Notes: generated from the letters alone by a model not told the origin. A stretch of 64,000 bases of DNA from Streptomyces sp. DHE7-1 (GCA_016432725.1 JACJDG010000003.1:4030001-4094000); one strand, 5' to 3'; positions 28,511 to 38,086 are shown, counted from the first letter of the stretch. Program-made: numbers and translations.

Positions 28511-28539
28511 ACGGGCGCCCGCACGGTGCGGGCGCCCGT
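28511..28539 (+). terminator. strong hairpin terminator after the oxidoreductase gene
   Basis: 13-bp perfect stem: ACGGGCGCCCGCA, loop CGG, then the exact complement, starting 12 nt after the stop codon. No T tract. Confidence 0.7.
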
Positions 28540-28963
28540 TCCGCTGTGCAGGGCCGTCCGTCACGGCTCCGTGGCGGTGGAGGCCCGGCAGGCGGGCGCC
28601 GACCGGTGCGGTCGGGCAGCATGGCGTGCGGGGAGCGCCGCGGGCGCCTCCGGTGCCGGACACCGACAGGTGCCCGGCACCGGGCCGGAAACGGGCACCG
28701 CCGACCGTGCCGCCCGACCCGCCGCTCGGTGCGGCGGACCGCGAACGTCCCCAACCGCCAGGCCCGATGACGACGTAGTCCTGGTCCCGCCGGCCGCCGC
28801 CGCGCCGCTCACAGCGCTCGGCACGGCCGTGCCGGTCCGCCGGGGCCGCCGCCCGATCGAGCAGCAGCGGCGCCCGCAGTCCCCGGATCGCCGCGACGGC
28901 GCCCCGCTCCCGGCGCACGGCACCGCGGGCACCCTCGTGGCTGGGCGTGCCACCCGGCCGGTG
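28540..28963. other. no recognisable gene
   Basis: This 424-bp stretch has open frames in several phases, but none has a family signature, a good start or an SD. Some minus-strand phrases (such as DYVVIGPGGWG) look protein-like but do not extend. It is probably intergenic or the remains of a decayed gene. Confidence 0.5.
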
Positions 28964-28969
28964 TAGCTT
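28964..28969 (+). promoter_or_regulatory. putative -10 box, leaderless promoter
   Basis: TAGCTT followed by 6 nt and GTG 28976. Confidence 0.4.
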
Positions 28970-28975
28970 CACGCC

Positions 28976-29263
28976 GTGTCCCCAGCCTTCGGTTCCCTCG
29001 GCGTCCTGGCGGCCCTGCTGGCCGTGATCAACGTCGCGCAGGCCCTCCTCGGCCGCCGCCTCGTCAGGCCCTCGGCGAGCACGCGCCCGGCTCGCCGGCT
29101 CCGCGCCGAGTCGGCGGCGGCCGCCGTCGTCCTGTCCGGCGCCTCCCTGGCGGCCTTCGGCGTCCTGGCGGGCGGCCCGTGGCCCCCGCTGGGCGGCGCC
29201 GTGATGCTGACCGGCTGGATCGCCGTCGCCCTGGTGCGCCGGCGGTTCACCGCCCGGGCATAG
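28976..29263 (+). CDS. small membrane protein of unknown function
   Basis: 95 residues with about three hydrophobic helices (about 8-24, 45-65, 70-87) and a basic C-terminus. No family recognised. The start is supported by a TAGCTT box 6 nt upstream rather than by an SD. It lies 111 bp upstream of the fatty-acid operon on the same strand but is separated from it by that operon's SigK-type promoter. Confidence 0.55.
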   Translation: MSPAFGSLGVLAALLAVINVAQALLGRRLVRPSASTRPARRLRAESAAAAVVLSGASLAAFGVLAGGPWPPLGGAVMLTGWIAVALVRRRFTARA

Positions 29264-29306
29264 GCGGCCCCTCCCGGGCGGGGCGGTGAACCGGATCGCA
29301 CCGCGG

Positions 29307-29335
29307 CCAATCCGTCCTCCGGCCTGCTCCGGATT
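29307..29335 (+). promoter_or_regulatory. SigK-type promoter of the fatty-acid modification operon
   Basis: CCAATCC (29307-29313), 15 nt, CCGGATT (29329-29335). The same two boxes with the same spacing stand before sigK and before the molybdoenzyme gene. The predicted start of transcription near 29342 leaves a leader of about 33 nt with the SD GGAGGAG. It resembles the mycobacterial SigK consensus as I recall it (CCATCC, 16-17 nt, CCGAAT). Confidence 0.75.
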
Positions 29336-29374
29336 ACCCGCGCAAGCCTGATCACGCAGCGCGGAGGAGAGACG

Positions 29375-30712
29375 ATGGAGCGGACGTCGCACGTCACCCA
29401 CGGGCCGGCGCACACGACGCGCCCCGGGCGGCGGACGGCGGTGGTGGGGTCCGGAGTGGCGGGACTGACCGCCGCCCACCTCCTCGCCCGGGCCGGTCAC
29501 GTCACCCTGTACGAGGCCGACGACCGGCTCGGCGGACACGCGCACACCCACGAGCTGGCCTCATCGTCGGACGGCCGGGTGCACCGCGTCGACTCCGGGT
29601 TCATCGTGCACAACCGGCGTACCTACCCGAACCTGCTGCGGCTCTTCGACGAACTCGGCGTCGAGACGCGGGAGTCGGAGATGAGCATGTCGGTACGGTG
29701 CGAGGGGTGCGGTCTCGAGTACGCGGGCGCCCGCGGCCCGGCCGGGCTCTTCGCCCGGCCCGGCAACCTGCTGCGCGGCCCCTACCTGCGGCTGCTCGCC
29801 GAGGTGCCCCGCTTCCACCGGGCGGCGAGGCGCCTGCTGGCCGACCGCGCCGCCGGTGCCGACGACACCGACGACACCGACGACACCCTCACCCTGGGTG
29901 AGTTCCTGGACCGGGAGGGCTTCTCCGCCTACTTCCGCTCCCACTTCATGACTCCGGTGGTGTCGGCCGTGTGGTCCTGCGACGCCGTCACCGCCCAGCG
30001 CTACCCGGCCGCCTACCTGTTCCGGTTCCTGGAGCACCACGGGATGCTGTCGGTGACCGGATCGCCGGTGTGGCGCACGGTGAGCGGCGGTTCGCGCGAG
30101 TACGTCGACCGGATCGTCAAGCAGCTCCCCGACGTGCGTACCGGCACGCCCGTGCGAGCCGTTCGGCGGCACGCCGACGGAGCCGACGTCACGACCGGGG
30201 ACGGCGCGACCGAGTCGTACGACGCCCTGGTGATCGCGGTCCACCCGGACCAGGCCCTGCGGCTGCTGGCCGACGCGAGCGGGCGGGAGCGCGAGGTGCT
30301 GGGCGCGTTCCGCTACTCCCGCAACACCACGCTCCTGCACACCGACACCGCGCTGCTGCCCCGGTCCCGGGGCGCCCGCGCCTCCTGGAACCACCTGATG
30401 CCGGCGTGCGCGGCCGGCGCCGACCGGGTGCGGGTCAGCTACGACATGAACCGGCTGCAGGGCCTCGACGCCGCCGAGACGTTCGTGGTCACGCTGGGTG
30501 GTGAGGACCGCGTCGCACCCGACCGGGTGCTGGCCCGCATGGTGTACGAACACCCCGTCTACACCCCGGAGTCGGTGGCCGCGCAGCGGCTTCTGCCCGA
30601 ACTGAACGGGCCCGTCTGCGCGTTCGCGGGCGCCTACCACGGCTGGGGGTTCCACGAGGACGGCTGCCGCTCCGGCGTGGCGGCCGCCGCCGCGCTGGGC
30701 ACGCGCTGGTGA
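29375..30712 (+). CDS. FAD-dependent amine-oxidase-like oxidoreductase of SigK fatty-acid operon (Rv0449c-like)
   Basis: 445 residues. FAD motif AVVGSGVAGLTAAHLL with the acidic strand end YEADDRLGGHAH, then the family block DSGFIVHNRRTYPNLLRLF and a C-terminal GAYHGWGFHEDG. It belongs to the flavoproteins found beside CFA synthases and DUF1365 proteins in actinobacteria and proteobacteria; relatives in Rhodobacter take part in desaturating methylated acyl chains for furan fatty acids. It may desaturate or reduce lipid acyl chains. A 9-nt repeat encodes DDTDDTDDT near residue 163. First gene of a six-gene operon with overlapping ends. Confidence 0.87.
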   Translation: MERTSHVTHGPAHTTRPGRRTAVVGSGVAGLTAAHLLARAGHVTLYEADDRLGGHAHTHELASSSDGRVHRVDSGFIVHNRRTYPNLLRLFDELGVETRESEMSMSVRCEGCGLEYAGARGPAGLFARPGNLLRGPYLRLLAEVPRFHRAARRLLADRAAGADDTDDTDDTLTLGEFLDREGFSAYFRSHFMTPVVSAVWSCDAVTAQRYPAAYLFRFLEHHGMLSVTGSPVWRTVSGGSREYVDRIVKQLPDVRTGTPVRAVRRHADGADVTTGDGATESYDALVIAVHPDQALRLLADASGREREVLGAFRYSRNTTLLHTDTALLPRSRGARASWNHLMPACAAGADRVRVSYDMNRLQGLDAAETFVVTLGGEDRVAPDRVLARMVYEHPVYTPESVAAQRLLPELNGPVCAFAGAYHGWGFHEDGCRSGVAAAAALGTRW

Positions 30713-31442
30713 CCGCCGTGCCCGCCCTGTACCCGTGCACGATCACCCATGTGCGTACCGGCCCCACGCGCTACGCGTTGCGGCACCGCACCTATCTGTG
30801 GCTCGTCGACCCCGATCGCCCGCCCAGGCTGCCGCGCCTGCTGCGGCCGCTCGCCCGGTTCGACCCCGTGACCACTTCGCCGGCGACCGGGCCTCGATCC
30901 GGGCCGGCCTGGACGCCTTCCTCGCCGGGCACGGGGTGTCGCTGGACGGCGGACGCGTCACGATGCTCACCCATGCCCGTGTCTTCGGGCACGTCTTCAA
31001 CCCGCTCTCCCTGTACTGGTGCCACGGGCCCGGCGGCGAACTGCGCTGTGTCGTCGCCGAGGTGCACAACACCTACGGCGGCCGGCACTGCTACCTCCTG
31101 CGTCCGGACGAGACCGGCACGGCTCGCACCGGCAAGGAGTTCTACGTCTCGCCGTTCTTCCCGGTCGACGGCGGCTACCGCATGCGGCTGCCACCGCCGG
31201 CGCAACGGCTGGACCTGACCGTGCACCTGGACCGTGCCGGCGGCCGGGCCTTCACCGCGACGGTACGCGGCACCCGGCGGGCCGCTTCCCCGGCCGCCCT
31301 GCTGCGGCTGGCCCTGCGGCGGCCCTGGTCCACCCTCGCCGTCTCGGCCGCCATCAGGGTCCACGGCATACGCCTCTTCCTGCGGGGGCTGCCCGTCCAG
31401 CCCCGGCCCCACGACGACCGCACCCCGGAGAACGCGACATGA
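30709..31442 (+). CDS. DUF1365 family protein (Rv0448c-like; one apparent frameshift)
   Basis: About 244 residues after restoring one C in CCCC 30864-30867, which joins ARFDPRDHFAG. Family marks are the N-terminal YPCTITHVRTGP, the FGHVFNPLSLYWC block and the EFYVSPFF motif. Always found with the FAD oxidoreductase and a CFA-type enzyme; biochemical role unknown, a lipid-binding or carrier function is a reasonable guess. GTG overlaps the upstream stop (GTGA); its own stop overlaps the next start (ATGA). Confidence 0.87.
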
Positions 31443-32833
31443 GGACAGCAGAACCCGGCACCACCCCGGACGGACCGAGCGCACCGGCGGACCCCGCCGC
31501 CGTACCCGCCGTACCCGCCGCACGGCCGGCGGCGAGCGGTACCGGGGCCGTGCCCGAGGCACCGGCCCCCACGGACGGACACGAGGCCCGCCCCGTAAGC
31601 ACCCCGCACGTCGATCCCGCGCGCTGGCCCGACGTAGCCGCCGTGCCGCCCGCCTCACGGGCGCGCACCGCCGTGACCGGGGCCCTGGTCCGCCGGGCCC
31701 TGAGCGGGCTGCCACTGCGGGTCCGGTTCGCCGGCGCGGACCCCGTGGGGCGCGGCGGGCCGCTGCTGGACGTGCGCGACCCGGCCGCCTTCCACGCCCG
31801 GCTCGGCACGGGCGGCCTGGTCGGCTTCGGCGAGTCGTACATGGCCGGCGAGTGGGACGCCCCCGACCTGGTGGCCGCCCTCGCGGTGCTCGCCGCGCAC
31901 GCCGCCGATCTGGTCCCGGCGCCGCTGCAGAGGCTGCGCGGTCTGTGGGCGCCGTGCCACCCGCAGGAGGAGCGCAACACACCCGACGGCTCCCGCTCGA
32001 ACATCAGCCGTCACTACGACCTGTCGAACGACCTGTTCGCCCTCTTCCTGGACGACACGCTCACCTACTCGTCCGCGGTGTTCCGGGGCATCCCCGCGAG
32101 CCAGGACCTGCTCGTCGCCGCCCAGCGGCGCAAGATCGACCGGCTGCTCGACCTGGCCGGCGTCGGTGAGGGCACCCGGCTGCTCGAGATCGGCACCGGC
32201 TGGGGCGAACTGGCCCTGCGGGCCGCCGCCCGGGGCGCCCGGGTCACCTCGCTCACGCTCTCCCGGGAGCAGCGCGAGCTGGCCCTGGAACGGGTGCGCG
32301 CGGCCCGGCTCGACGACCGGGTCTCGATCGAACTGTGCGACTACCGCGAGGCGCGCGGCACGTACGACGCCGTGGTCAGCGTGGAGATGATCGAGGCGGT
32401 CGGCGCGGAGTTCTGGCCGGTGTACTTCCGCGCGCTGGACGACCGGCTGGAAGCCGGCGGCCGGGTCGCGCTCCAGGCCATCACCATGCCGCACGAGCGG
32501 ATGCTCGCCTCCCGGGACACCTTCACCTGGATCCACAAGTACGTCTTCCCGGGCGGCATCATCCCCTCCGTCCGGGCCATCGAGGAGACCGTCCGCGACC
32601 ACACCTCGCTGCGCCCCGTGCGCCGCGACGCCTTCGGCGCCCACTACGCGGAGACCCTGCGCCTGTGGCGGGAGCGTTTCACCGAACGCGCCGAGGAGGC
32701 CGGGGCGCTCGGCTTCGACGAGACCTTCCGCCGCCTGTGGACCTTCTACCTCGCCTACTCGGAAGCCGGTTTCAGGGCCGGCTACCTCGACGTCCAGCAG
32801 TATCTCTTCACCAAGGAGGACCCCGTTCGATGA
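31439..32833 (+). CDS. cyclopropane-fatty-acyl-phospholipid synthase family methyltransferase 1
   Basis: 464 residues: a variable Pro/Ala-rich N-terminus (about 1-55), an N-terminal lipid-binding part with FGESYMAGEWDAPDL, then the SAM domain with LLEIGTGWGELAL and the catalytic-region blocks SRHYDLSNDLFALFLDD and VSVEMIEAVG. The family transfers a methylene or methyl from SAM to a cis double bond of a phospholipid chain. The M. tuberculosis counterpart in the sigK locus, UfaA1 (Rv0447c), methylates oleate. Overlaps both neighbours by 4 nt. Confidence 0.9.
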   Translation: MRTAEPGTTPDGPSAPADPAAVPAVPAARPAASGTGAVPEAPAPTDGHEARPVSTPHVDPARWPDVAAVPPASRARTAVTGALVRRALSGLPLRVRFAGADPVGRGGPLLDVRDPAAFHARLGTGGLVGFGESYMAGEWDAPDLVAALAVLAAHAADLVPAPLQRLRGLWAPCHPQEERNTPDGSRSNISRHYDLSNDLFALFLDDTLTYSSAVFRGIPASQDLLVAAQRRKIDRLLDLAGVGEGTRLLEIGTGWGELALRAAARGARVTSLTLSREQRELALERVRAARLDDRVSIELCDYREARGTYDAVVSVEMIEAVGAEFWPVYFRALDDRLEAGGRVALQAITMPHERMLASRDTFTWIHKYVFPGGIIPSVRAIEETVRDHTSLRPVRRDAFGAHYAETLRLWRERFTERAEEAGALGFDETFRRLWTFYLAYSEAGFRAGYLDVQQYLFTKEDPVR

Positions 32834-34142
32834 CCGGTCTCCAGCCCGCCTCCCCGCCCGGTGCCGCCCACCGGCTCGCCGCTCTCGCCGCGGACGCGCT
32901 CGGCGGCCCCCTGCCCGTACGGCTGCGTGCCTGGGACGGCAGCCAGACGGGCCCGGCGGACGCTCCGCTGGTCGTGCTGCGGTCCCGGCGCGCGCTGCGC
33001 CGCCTGCTGTGGCAGCCCGGTGAACTCGGCCTCGCCCAGGCCTACGTCACCGGCGAACTCGACGTCGAGGGCGATCTCGCCGACGGCCTGCGGACGATGT
33101 GGGCGGCAGCGCGGGAACGCGGCCTGCGCCCGCCCGGGCTCACCCCCGCCGACCGGGCCAGGGCACTCGCCACCGCCGTGCGCCTCGGTGTCGTGGGCCC
33201 GCCGCCGCCCACTCCCGCCTCCCAGGCCCGGCTGCGCGGCGGCCTGCACTCCCGGCTCCGGGACCGGGCCGCCATCAGTCACCACTACGACCTGTCCAAC
33301 GAGTTCTACGGCCTCCTCCTCGACGAGACCATGGCCTACTCGTGCGGCTACTGGGCGAGCGAGGACCCCGGGTTCACAGCCGCCGACGCCCAGCGGGCCA
33401 AGCTGGAGCTGATCTGCCGCAAGCTCGGCCTGAAGGCCGGCGCCAGGCTGCTGGACATCGGCTGCGGCTGGGGGGCGCTGACCCTCCACGCGGCCGAGCG
33501 GCACGGTGCCCTGGTCACCGCCGTCACCCTTTCGCGCGAGCAGGCGGCGTACGTGCGCGAGCGGGTCCGCGAGCGCGGCCTGACCGACCGGGTGGAGGTG
33601 GTGTGCCAGGACTACCGGGACATCGCGGGCGGCGGCTTCGACGCCGTCTCCACGATCGAGATGGGCGAACACGTCGGCGAGGCCGAGTACCCGGCGTTCG
33701 CCGCCGCCCTGCACCGGCTCGTCCGGCCCTGCGGGCGGGTGCTGGTCCAGCAGATGTCGCGCGGCCGCGGCACTCCCGGAGGCGGGCCCTTCATCGAGGC
33801 GTACATCGCCCCGACATGCACATGCGGCCGCTGGGCGAGACCACCGGGCTGCTGGAGGAGGCCGGTCTCGAGGTCCGGCACACCGAGTCGCTGCGCGAGC
33901 ACTACGTCCGCACCATCGCCGCCTGGCACCGCACCCTGGAACACCGCTGGGCGGACTTCACCGCCCTGGCCGGGGAGGAGACCGCGCGGGTGTGGCGGCT
34001 CTACCTGGCCGGCGGTGCACTGGCCTTCGAGGAGGGGCGCATGGGGGTCGACCAGATCCTGAGCGTACGGCCCGGCCGGGACGGCGCCGCCGGGATGCCG
34101 GCGACCACGCTCGACTGGTACGAGGGGCTGGGGAAGGCGTGA
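32830..34142 (+). CDS. cyclopropane-fatty-acyl-phospholipid synthase family methyltransferase 2 (one apparent frameshift)
   Basis: About 437 residues after restoring a C in CCCC 33809-33812 (joining IAPDMHMRPL). SAM motif LLDIGCGWGALTL, SHHYDLSNEFYGLLLDE and STIEMGEHVGEAEY. It is only partly similar to the preceding gene product, so the two probably have different substrates or different reactions (for example cyclopropanation against methyl branching). Fourth gene of the operon, with ATGA and GTGA junctions. Confidence 0.9.
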
Positions 34143-34941
34143 GCGGTTTCCCGTGGGGGCCGTTCGCCCTCAACCTGGCCTGGGCCGCCGCCACGGCCCT
34201 CGCGGTCATGCTGGTGACCTTCGCGGTCGCCGTGCGCGCGGGCGTGCACCGGATCGTGGACGTGGCGTGGGGACTCGGCTTCACCGCCGTGGCCGCCGTG
34301 ACCCTCGCGTGCTCCGCCGGACACGGCGACCCGGTGCGGAGGGTCCTGGTCACGGCGCTGACCGCGCTGTGGGGGCTGCGGCTGGCCGTCCACATCGCCC
34401 GCCGGGGGCGGGGCACGGCGAGGACCCCCGCTACGAGGCGATGCTGGCCAGGGCGCCCGGCAGCCGGAACGCCTACGCGCTGCGCATGGTCTACCTGCTC
34501 CAGGGCGCCCTGGTCTGGCTGGTGTCCCTGCCCGTCCAGGCGGCGCAGTACGTGCCCGGACCGCTCTCCTCCCTCGCCTGGGCGGGCACCGCGCTGTGGG
34601 CGGCCGGCCTCGGCTTCGAGGCGGTCGGGGACGCCCAGCTCGCGCGGTTCAAGGCGGATCCGGCCAACCAGGGAAGGATCATGGACCGGGGACTCTGGGC
34701 CTGGACCCGGCACCCGAACTATTTCGGCGACTTCTGCGTCTGGTGGGGCCTGTACCTCCTGGCCTGCGACTCGTTGCCGGCGGCGGCCGTGTCCCTGGTG
34801 TCCCCGGTGGTGATGAGCGTGCTGCTGGTGCGCGGCAGCGGCAAGCGGCTGCTGGAACGCCATATGGCCGGACGGCCCGGCTGGGCCGGCTACCAGGCCC
34901 GCACCAGCGGCTTCTTCCCGCGCCCGCCGAGGCGCCCGTGA
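34139..34941 (+). CDS. DUF1295 membrane protein, steroid-5-alpha-reductase-like (Rv0446c-like; one apparent frameshift)
   Basis: About 267 residues after restoring a base near 34410-34415 (joining RGRGHGEDPRYEAML). Five to six membrane helices; the C-terminal WTRHPNYFGDFCVWWG is the conserved NADPH-binding-like region of the 5-alpha-reductase/DUF1295 superfamily. A reductase acting on an unsaturated methylated chain would complete a methyl-branched fatty acid (10-methylstearate type), but this is an inference from the operon. Confidence 0.87.
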
Positions 34942-35642
34942 CCGCCCCCGGCAGCCGCCCGGCTCCGGGCGGCGCCCTGGTACCGCTGCTGCTCCCGGAG
35001 CGCCCCCGTGCCGCCGTGCTGGTGCTGCACGGCGGCCGGGCGGACGACACCGGCCCGGCCCGTCCCTGGCACCCGGCGGCCCTGCGGATGCGCCCCTTCC
35101 ACCGGGCGATCAGGGCCGGACTGCCGCACGAGGACGTCCTGCTCGCCCGGGTGCGCTACCGCCTGCGCGGCTGGAACGGCGCGCACGCCGACCCCGTACC
35201 GGACACCCTCGAAGCGCTGGACGGCCTCGCCGGACTGGCCGGACCGGTGCCCACGGTGCTGGTCGGTCATTCGATGGGCGGCCGGGCCGTGCTGCACGCG
35301 GCGGGGCACCCGCACGTGCGCGCCGTGGTGGCCCTGGCACCCTGGTGGCCACCGGGCGAGCCGGTGCGGCAGGTGACGGGCCGTCATCTCGTCGTCCTGC
35401 ACGGGGAGCTGGACCGGGTCACCTCACCCGCCGACTCCGCGGCCTGCGTGGACCGGGCGCGCGGCACTGCGGCCCGGGCGGCCATGGCGCTCGTGCGGGA
35501 CGGCGACCACGCGATGCTGCGCCGCCACCGCCTCTGGCACGACACGGTCGCCGCCGTCGTCGCCCACCTGCTCGACCCGGCCGGCCGTCCGGACCCGCTC
35601 CCGGCGCGCTGCTACGCCTCCGGGAGCCCCCCGGTGCTGTGA
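34938..35642 (+). CDS. alpha/beta hydrolase, last gene of SigK fatty-acid operon
   Basis: 234 residues with the nucleophile elbow GHSMGG (Ser near residue 115), a C-terminal His in RDGDHAML and an Asp in HGELDRVTSP: a full catalytic triad. Start GTG overlaps the previous stop. Not part of the M. tuberculosis sigK operon, so it is an addition here; it could release or exchange modified acyl chains. The 3' end overlaps the convergent YihY-family gene by 31 nt. Confidence 0.85.
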   Translation: MTAPGSRPAPGGALVPLLLPERPRAAVLVLHGGRADDTGPARPWHPAALRMRPFHRAIRAGLPHEDVLLARVRYRLRGWNGAHADPVPDTLEALDGLAGLAGPVPTVLVGHSMGGRAVLHAAGHPHVRAVVALAPWWPPGEPVRQVTGRHLVVLHGELDRVTSPADSAACVDRARGTAARAAMALVRDGDHAMLRRHRLWHDTVAAVVAHLLDPAGRPDPLPARCYASGSPPVL

Positions 35643-36526
35643 CGGGCGGCGGTGTCCCTGCCGAGTTCCGCGGTGAACTGCGCGCCGGTGAGCAGGGCCA
35701 GGTTGGACAGCCACAGCCAGACGAGGAAGACCACGATGCCGGCGAGGGAGCCGTAGAGCCTGCTGTACGTGCCCAGGGTGGAGGCGTAGAGGGCGAACCC
35801 CGCCGAGACGATGAGCCACAGCACGGCCGCCAGGGCACCCCCGGGCAGTGTGTGTCCGCGCCGGCGAGCGGTCGCGGGGCCGGTGTGGAAGACGAGCACG
35901 ACGAGCAGCACCACCAGGCACAGCAGCAGCGGCCAGCGCAGCACGCTCCACGCCCAGGCCGCGGTGGAGCCCAGACCCAGCACCCGGCCCGCCGCCTCGG
36001 CCAGCGGGCCGGTGAGCAGCAGCGCCAGGGAGCCGGTCAGCAGCAGGGCGAGCAGCCCGAGGGCGGTGAGCACGATGCGGTGCGCCCTGCGCCAGGGGGA
36101 ACGCCCGTCTTCCACCCGGTGCATGAGGTGCAGGGCGCGGCGGAAGACGGCCAGGTAGCTGGAGGCGGACCACAGCGCGCTCGCGGTGCCGGCCACCAGC
36201 AGCGGCCACGCGCTGCTGTCCGTGCCCAGCATGCGGGAGAGCGCGCGGTGCAGCTCCGCCGCGGACTCGGCGGGCGCGTACGCGGTGACGTGGCTGACGA
36301 AGTCCTTCGCGGTGTCCGGGCTGATCAGGCCGAACGCCGCCACGGTGACGAGCATGGCGGGCAGCAGGGCCAGGATCGAGTAGTACGTCAGCGCCGCCGC
36401 GTAGTCCGAGATGTCGTCGTTCCACAGGGACACGGGCGTGCGCCGCAGCGCCGGCCACCACGCGGCGGCCGGCCGGGCGCGCACGGTACGGCGGTCCGCG
36501 TCGTCGGGGTACAGGTCAGCGGACAC
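35612..36526 (-). CDS. YihY/BrkB-family membrane protein
   Basis: 304 residues with about six membrane helices. Family features: AAALTYYSILALLPAMLV near residue 45, LWSASSYLAVFRRALH, and the C-terminal SLAGIVVFLVWLWLSNLALLTGAQFTAEL. Function of the family is uncertain (once called ribonuclease BN in error). It ends the minus-strand Asp23 operon and its start overlaps the preceding gene by 11 nt. Confidence 0.9.
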   Translation of the reverse strand: MSADLYPDDADRRTVRARPAAAWWPALRRTPVSLWNDDISDYAAALTYYSILALLPAMLVTVAAFGLISPDTAKDFVSHVTAYAPAESAAELHRALSRMLGTDSSAWPLLVAGTASALWSASSYLAVFRRALHLMHRVEDGRSPWRRAHRIVLTALGLLALLLTGSLALLLTGPLAEAAGRVLGLGSTAAWAWSVLRWPLLLCLVVLLVVLVFHTGPATARRRGHTLPGGALAAVLWLIVSAGFALYASTLGTYSRLYGSLAGIVVFLVWLWLSNLALLTGAQFTAELGRDTAARHSTGGLPEA

Positions 36527-37106
36527 GTGGCATCCGGTGCGGGACGGCGCTGATGCGCAGGCGGGTGTGCGTGGTGTACGGCGCGGCCGACCGTTCCGCC
36601 TCTGCCGTCACGGCCGCGAGGGCATCGAGCACGTCGGCCGGGGCGGTGCCCGGGCCCAGCCAGACACGCAGCCGCACGTCGAGGCGGCGCCGGGACCGGG
36701 ACACGACACGGGCGCGGCCGCGGGCGACTCCGGGTACCGCCGCCGCGCGCCGCGCCAGCGCCTCCGCCAGGGCCCCGGCACGCATCGTGCCGCCCGGGGC
36801 GGCCAGCGGCAGCGACCGGGCCGGGCCCGAGCGGAACTGGGCGACGAACCACCAGGCGAGGACCGCGGTCAGGAGCAGCGCGGCACCGAGGACGGAGGGC
36901 GGCCACCAGCCCTCGCCGCGCAGCCGGTCCAGCCGGTCCAGCCGGTCCGGGGCCGCCAGGACGCCGCCGGACGGCCCGGGCCACCACGACGGCAGCCGCC
37001 GAGCGAGGGAGGTGCCGGTGACCGAGAGCCACGCGCCCACCGGCAGGAGGACGAGACCGGCGACGCCGAGGGCCGACCGGTTGACGACGGTACGGGTCCG
37101 GCGCAT
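36516..37106 (-). CDS. DUF6286 / AmaP-like membrane anchor protein
   Basis: 196 residues: two membrane helices (about 12-35 and 68-88) followed by a cytoplasmic alpha/beta domain of the kind found in DUF6286 and the Asp23 anchor AmaP. ATG overlaps the previous stop (TGATG). AmaP-type proteins tether Asp23 proteins to the membrane during envelope stress in Gram-positives; the same role here is inferred from the operon. Confidence 0.78.
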   Translation of the reverse strand: MRRTRTVVNRSALGVAGLVLLPVGAWLSVTGTSLARRLPSWWPGPSGGVLAAPDRLDRLDRLRGEGWWPPSVLGAALLLTAVLAWWFVAQFRSGPARSLPLAAPGGTMRAGALAEALARRAAAVPGVARGRARVVSRSRRRLDVRLRVWLGPGTAPADVLDALAAVTAEAERSAAPYTTHTRLRISAVPHRMPRVR

Positions 37107-38086
37107 CACACTCCCCCTTCCACGGCGCCGCCGAGGACGGGAGCACCGGCGGAGGCCTTCTCCAGGTCCGGTGCCGGCGGCTGCCACACGGCCTCCCGAG
37201 CGACCCTCACCCGCAGCCGCGGCGACCGGCGCAGCCCGCAGGACGCCAGCGCCCCGCCGGCCGCGGCCGTGACGGCGGCCCGCGCACCGGCGTGCTCCCC
37301 GAACAGCAGCCCGGCCCGGACCGTCACCCGGCGGCGCCGGACCCGGACCCGTACCGGCCCGACGCCGGCCACCTCGGTCACCGCGTCACGGACCAGGGAC
37401 TCGACGGCCGAGCGGTCCACCACCGCCACGAACCGCGGCGCCCGGGCGCGCACCGTCGCCCGGCGGCGCAGCCCCGGCGTGACGGCGAGCACGGCCATCC
37501 ACAGCCCGAGCAGGGCGGTCAGCGCGCCCGCGGCCACCACGGGCGCGTCGCCCGGCCCGTGCCCCGACAGCCAGTGCACGGCCGAGACCCGCCACGCGGC
37601 GGCCGGCCGGTGCGTGCCGCGCACCCGGACCAGGTCGGCGGCCAGGGCGCCGCAGACCAGGGCCGCCACCGCGGCCGTCCCGGCGGCCGGCAGCCTGCGC
37701 CCGGACCACAGCCGCCGGGGCGTGCGGGCCGGGGGAGAGGTGTCCGCCGCGTCCCCGCCGCCCGGGGCCGCCGCCGGCCCGCCGTCCGTCGCGGGGCTGA
37801 GCGCGGTGACCTCGATCCGGGCCGCGGGCACGTCGAGCCCGCTCAACTCCCGGGTACGGGACGCCACATGCTCCTGCACGCTCCGGACCGTCTCGGTCAG
37901 CGGCGCGGGGTAGGGGAGCGTCACGCCGAGGGCGATCCTCGCCCGGCGCCCGCGCACGGACGCCGCGCTCCTCGTGGTCCGCGCGCCCGCCCGGCCCCGC
38001 AGCGCCTCGCCGGCGGCCCGTTCGGCGATCCTGCGCACGGCCCGGTCGCCGACCGTCGTGGTGCCCCGCTGGGCGGGGGCGCTCAT
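37106..38086 (-). CDS. Asp23/Gls24-like plus DUF6286 two-part membrane protein
   Basis: 326 residues: N-terminal Asp23-like domain (about 10-110) starting with GDRAVRRIAERAAGEAL and with a strand pair IALGVTLPYP / IEVTALSP, a Gly/Ala linker, two membrane helices (about 150-175 and 195-220) and a C-terminal DUF6286 domain. It thus looks like a covalent fusion of an Asp23 module and its membrane anchor. Start overlaps the small membrane protein stop (ATGA). Confidence 0.75.
   Translation of the reverse strand: MSAPAQRGTTTVGDRAVRRIAERAAGEALRGRAGARTTRSAASVRGRRARIALGVTLPYPAPLTETVRSVQEHVASRTRELSGLDVPAARIEVTALSPATDGGPAAAPGGGDAADTSPPARTPRRLWSGRRLPAAGTAAVAALVCGALAADLVRVRGTHRPAAAWRVSAVHWLSGHGPGDAPVVAAGALTALLGLWMAVLAVTPGLRRRATVRARAPRFVAVVDRSAVESLVRDAVTEVAGVGPVRVRVRRRRVTVRAGLLFGEHAGARAAVTAAAGGALASCGLRRSPRLRVRVAREAVWQPPAPDLEKASAGAPVLGGAVEGGV

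Noticed and set aside
28540..28963. Open frames on both strands
   Set aside because: No family signature, SD or consistent codon pattern; they look like high-GC chance frames.
29860..29887. Short tandem repeat encoding DDTDDTDDT
   Set aside because: Only three 9-nt units inside a conserved oxidoreductase; probably a harmless local expansion.
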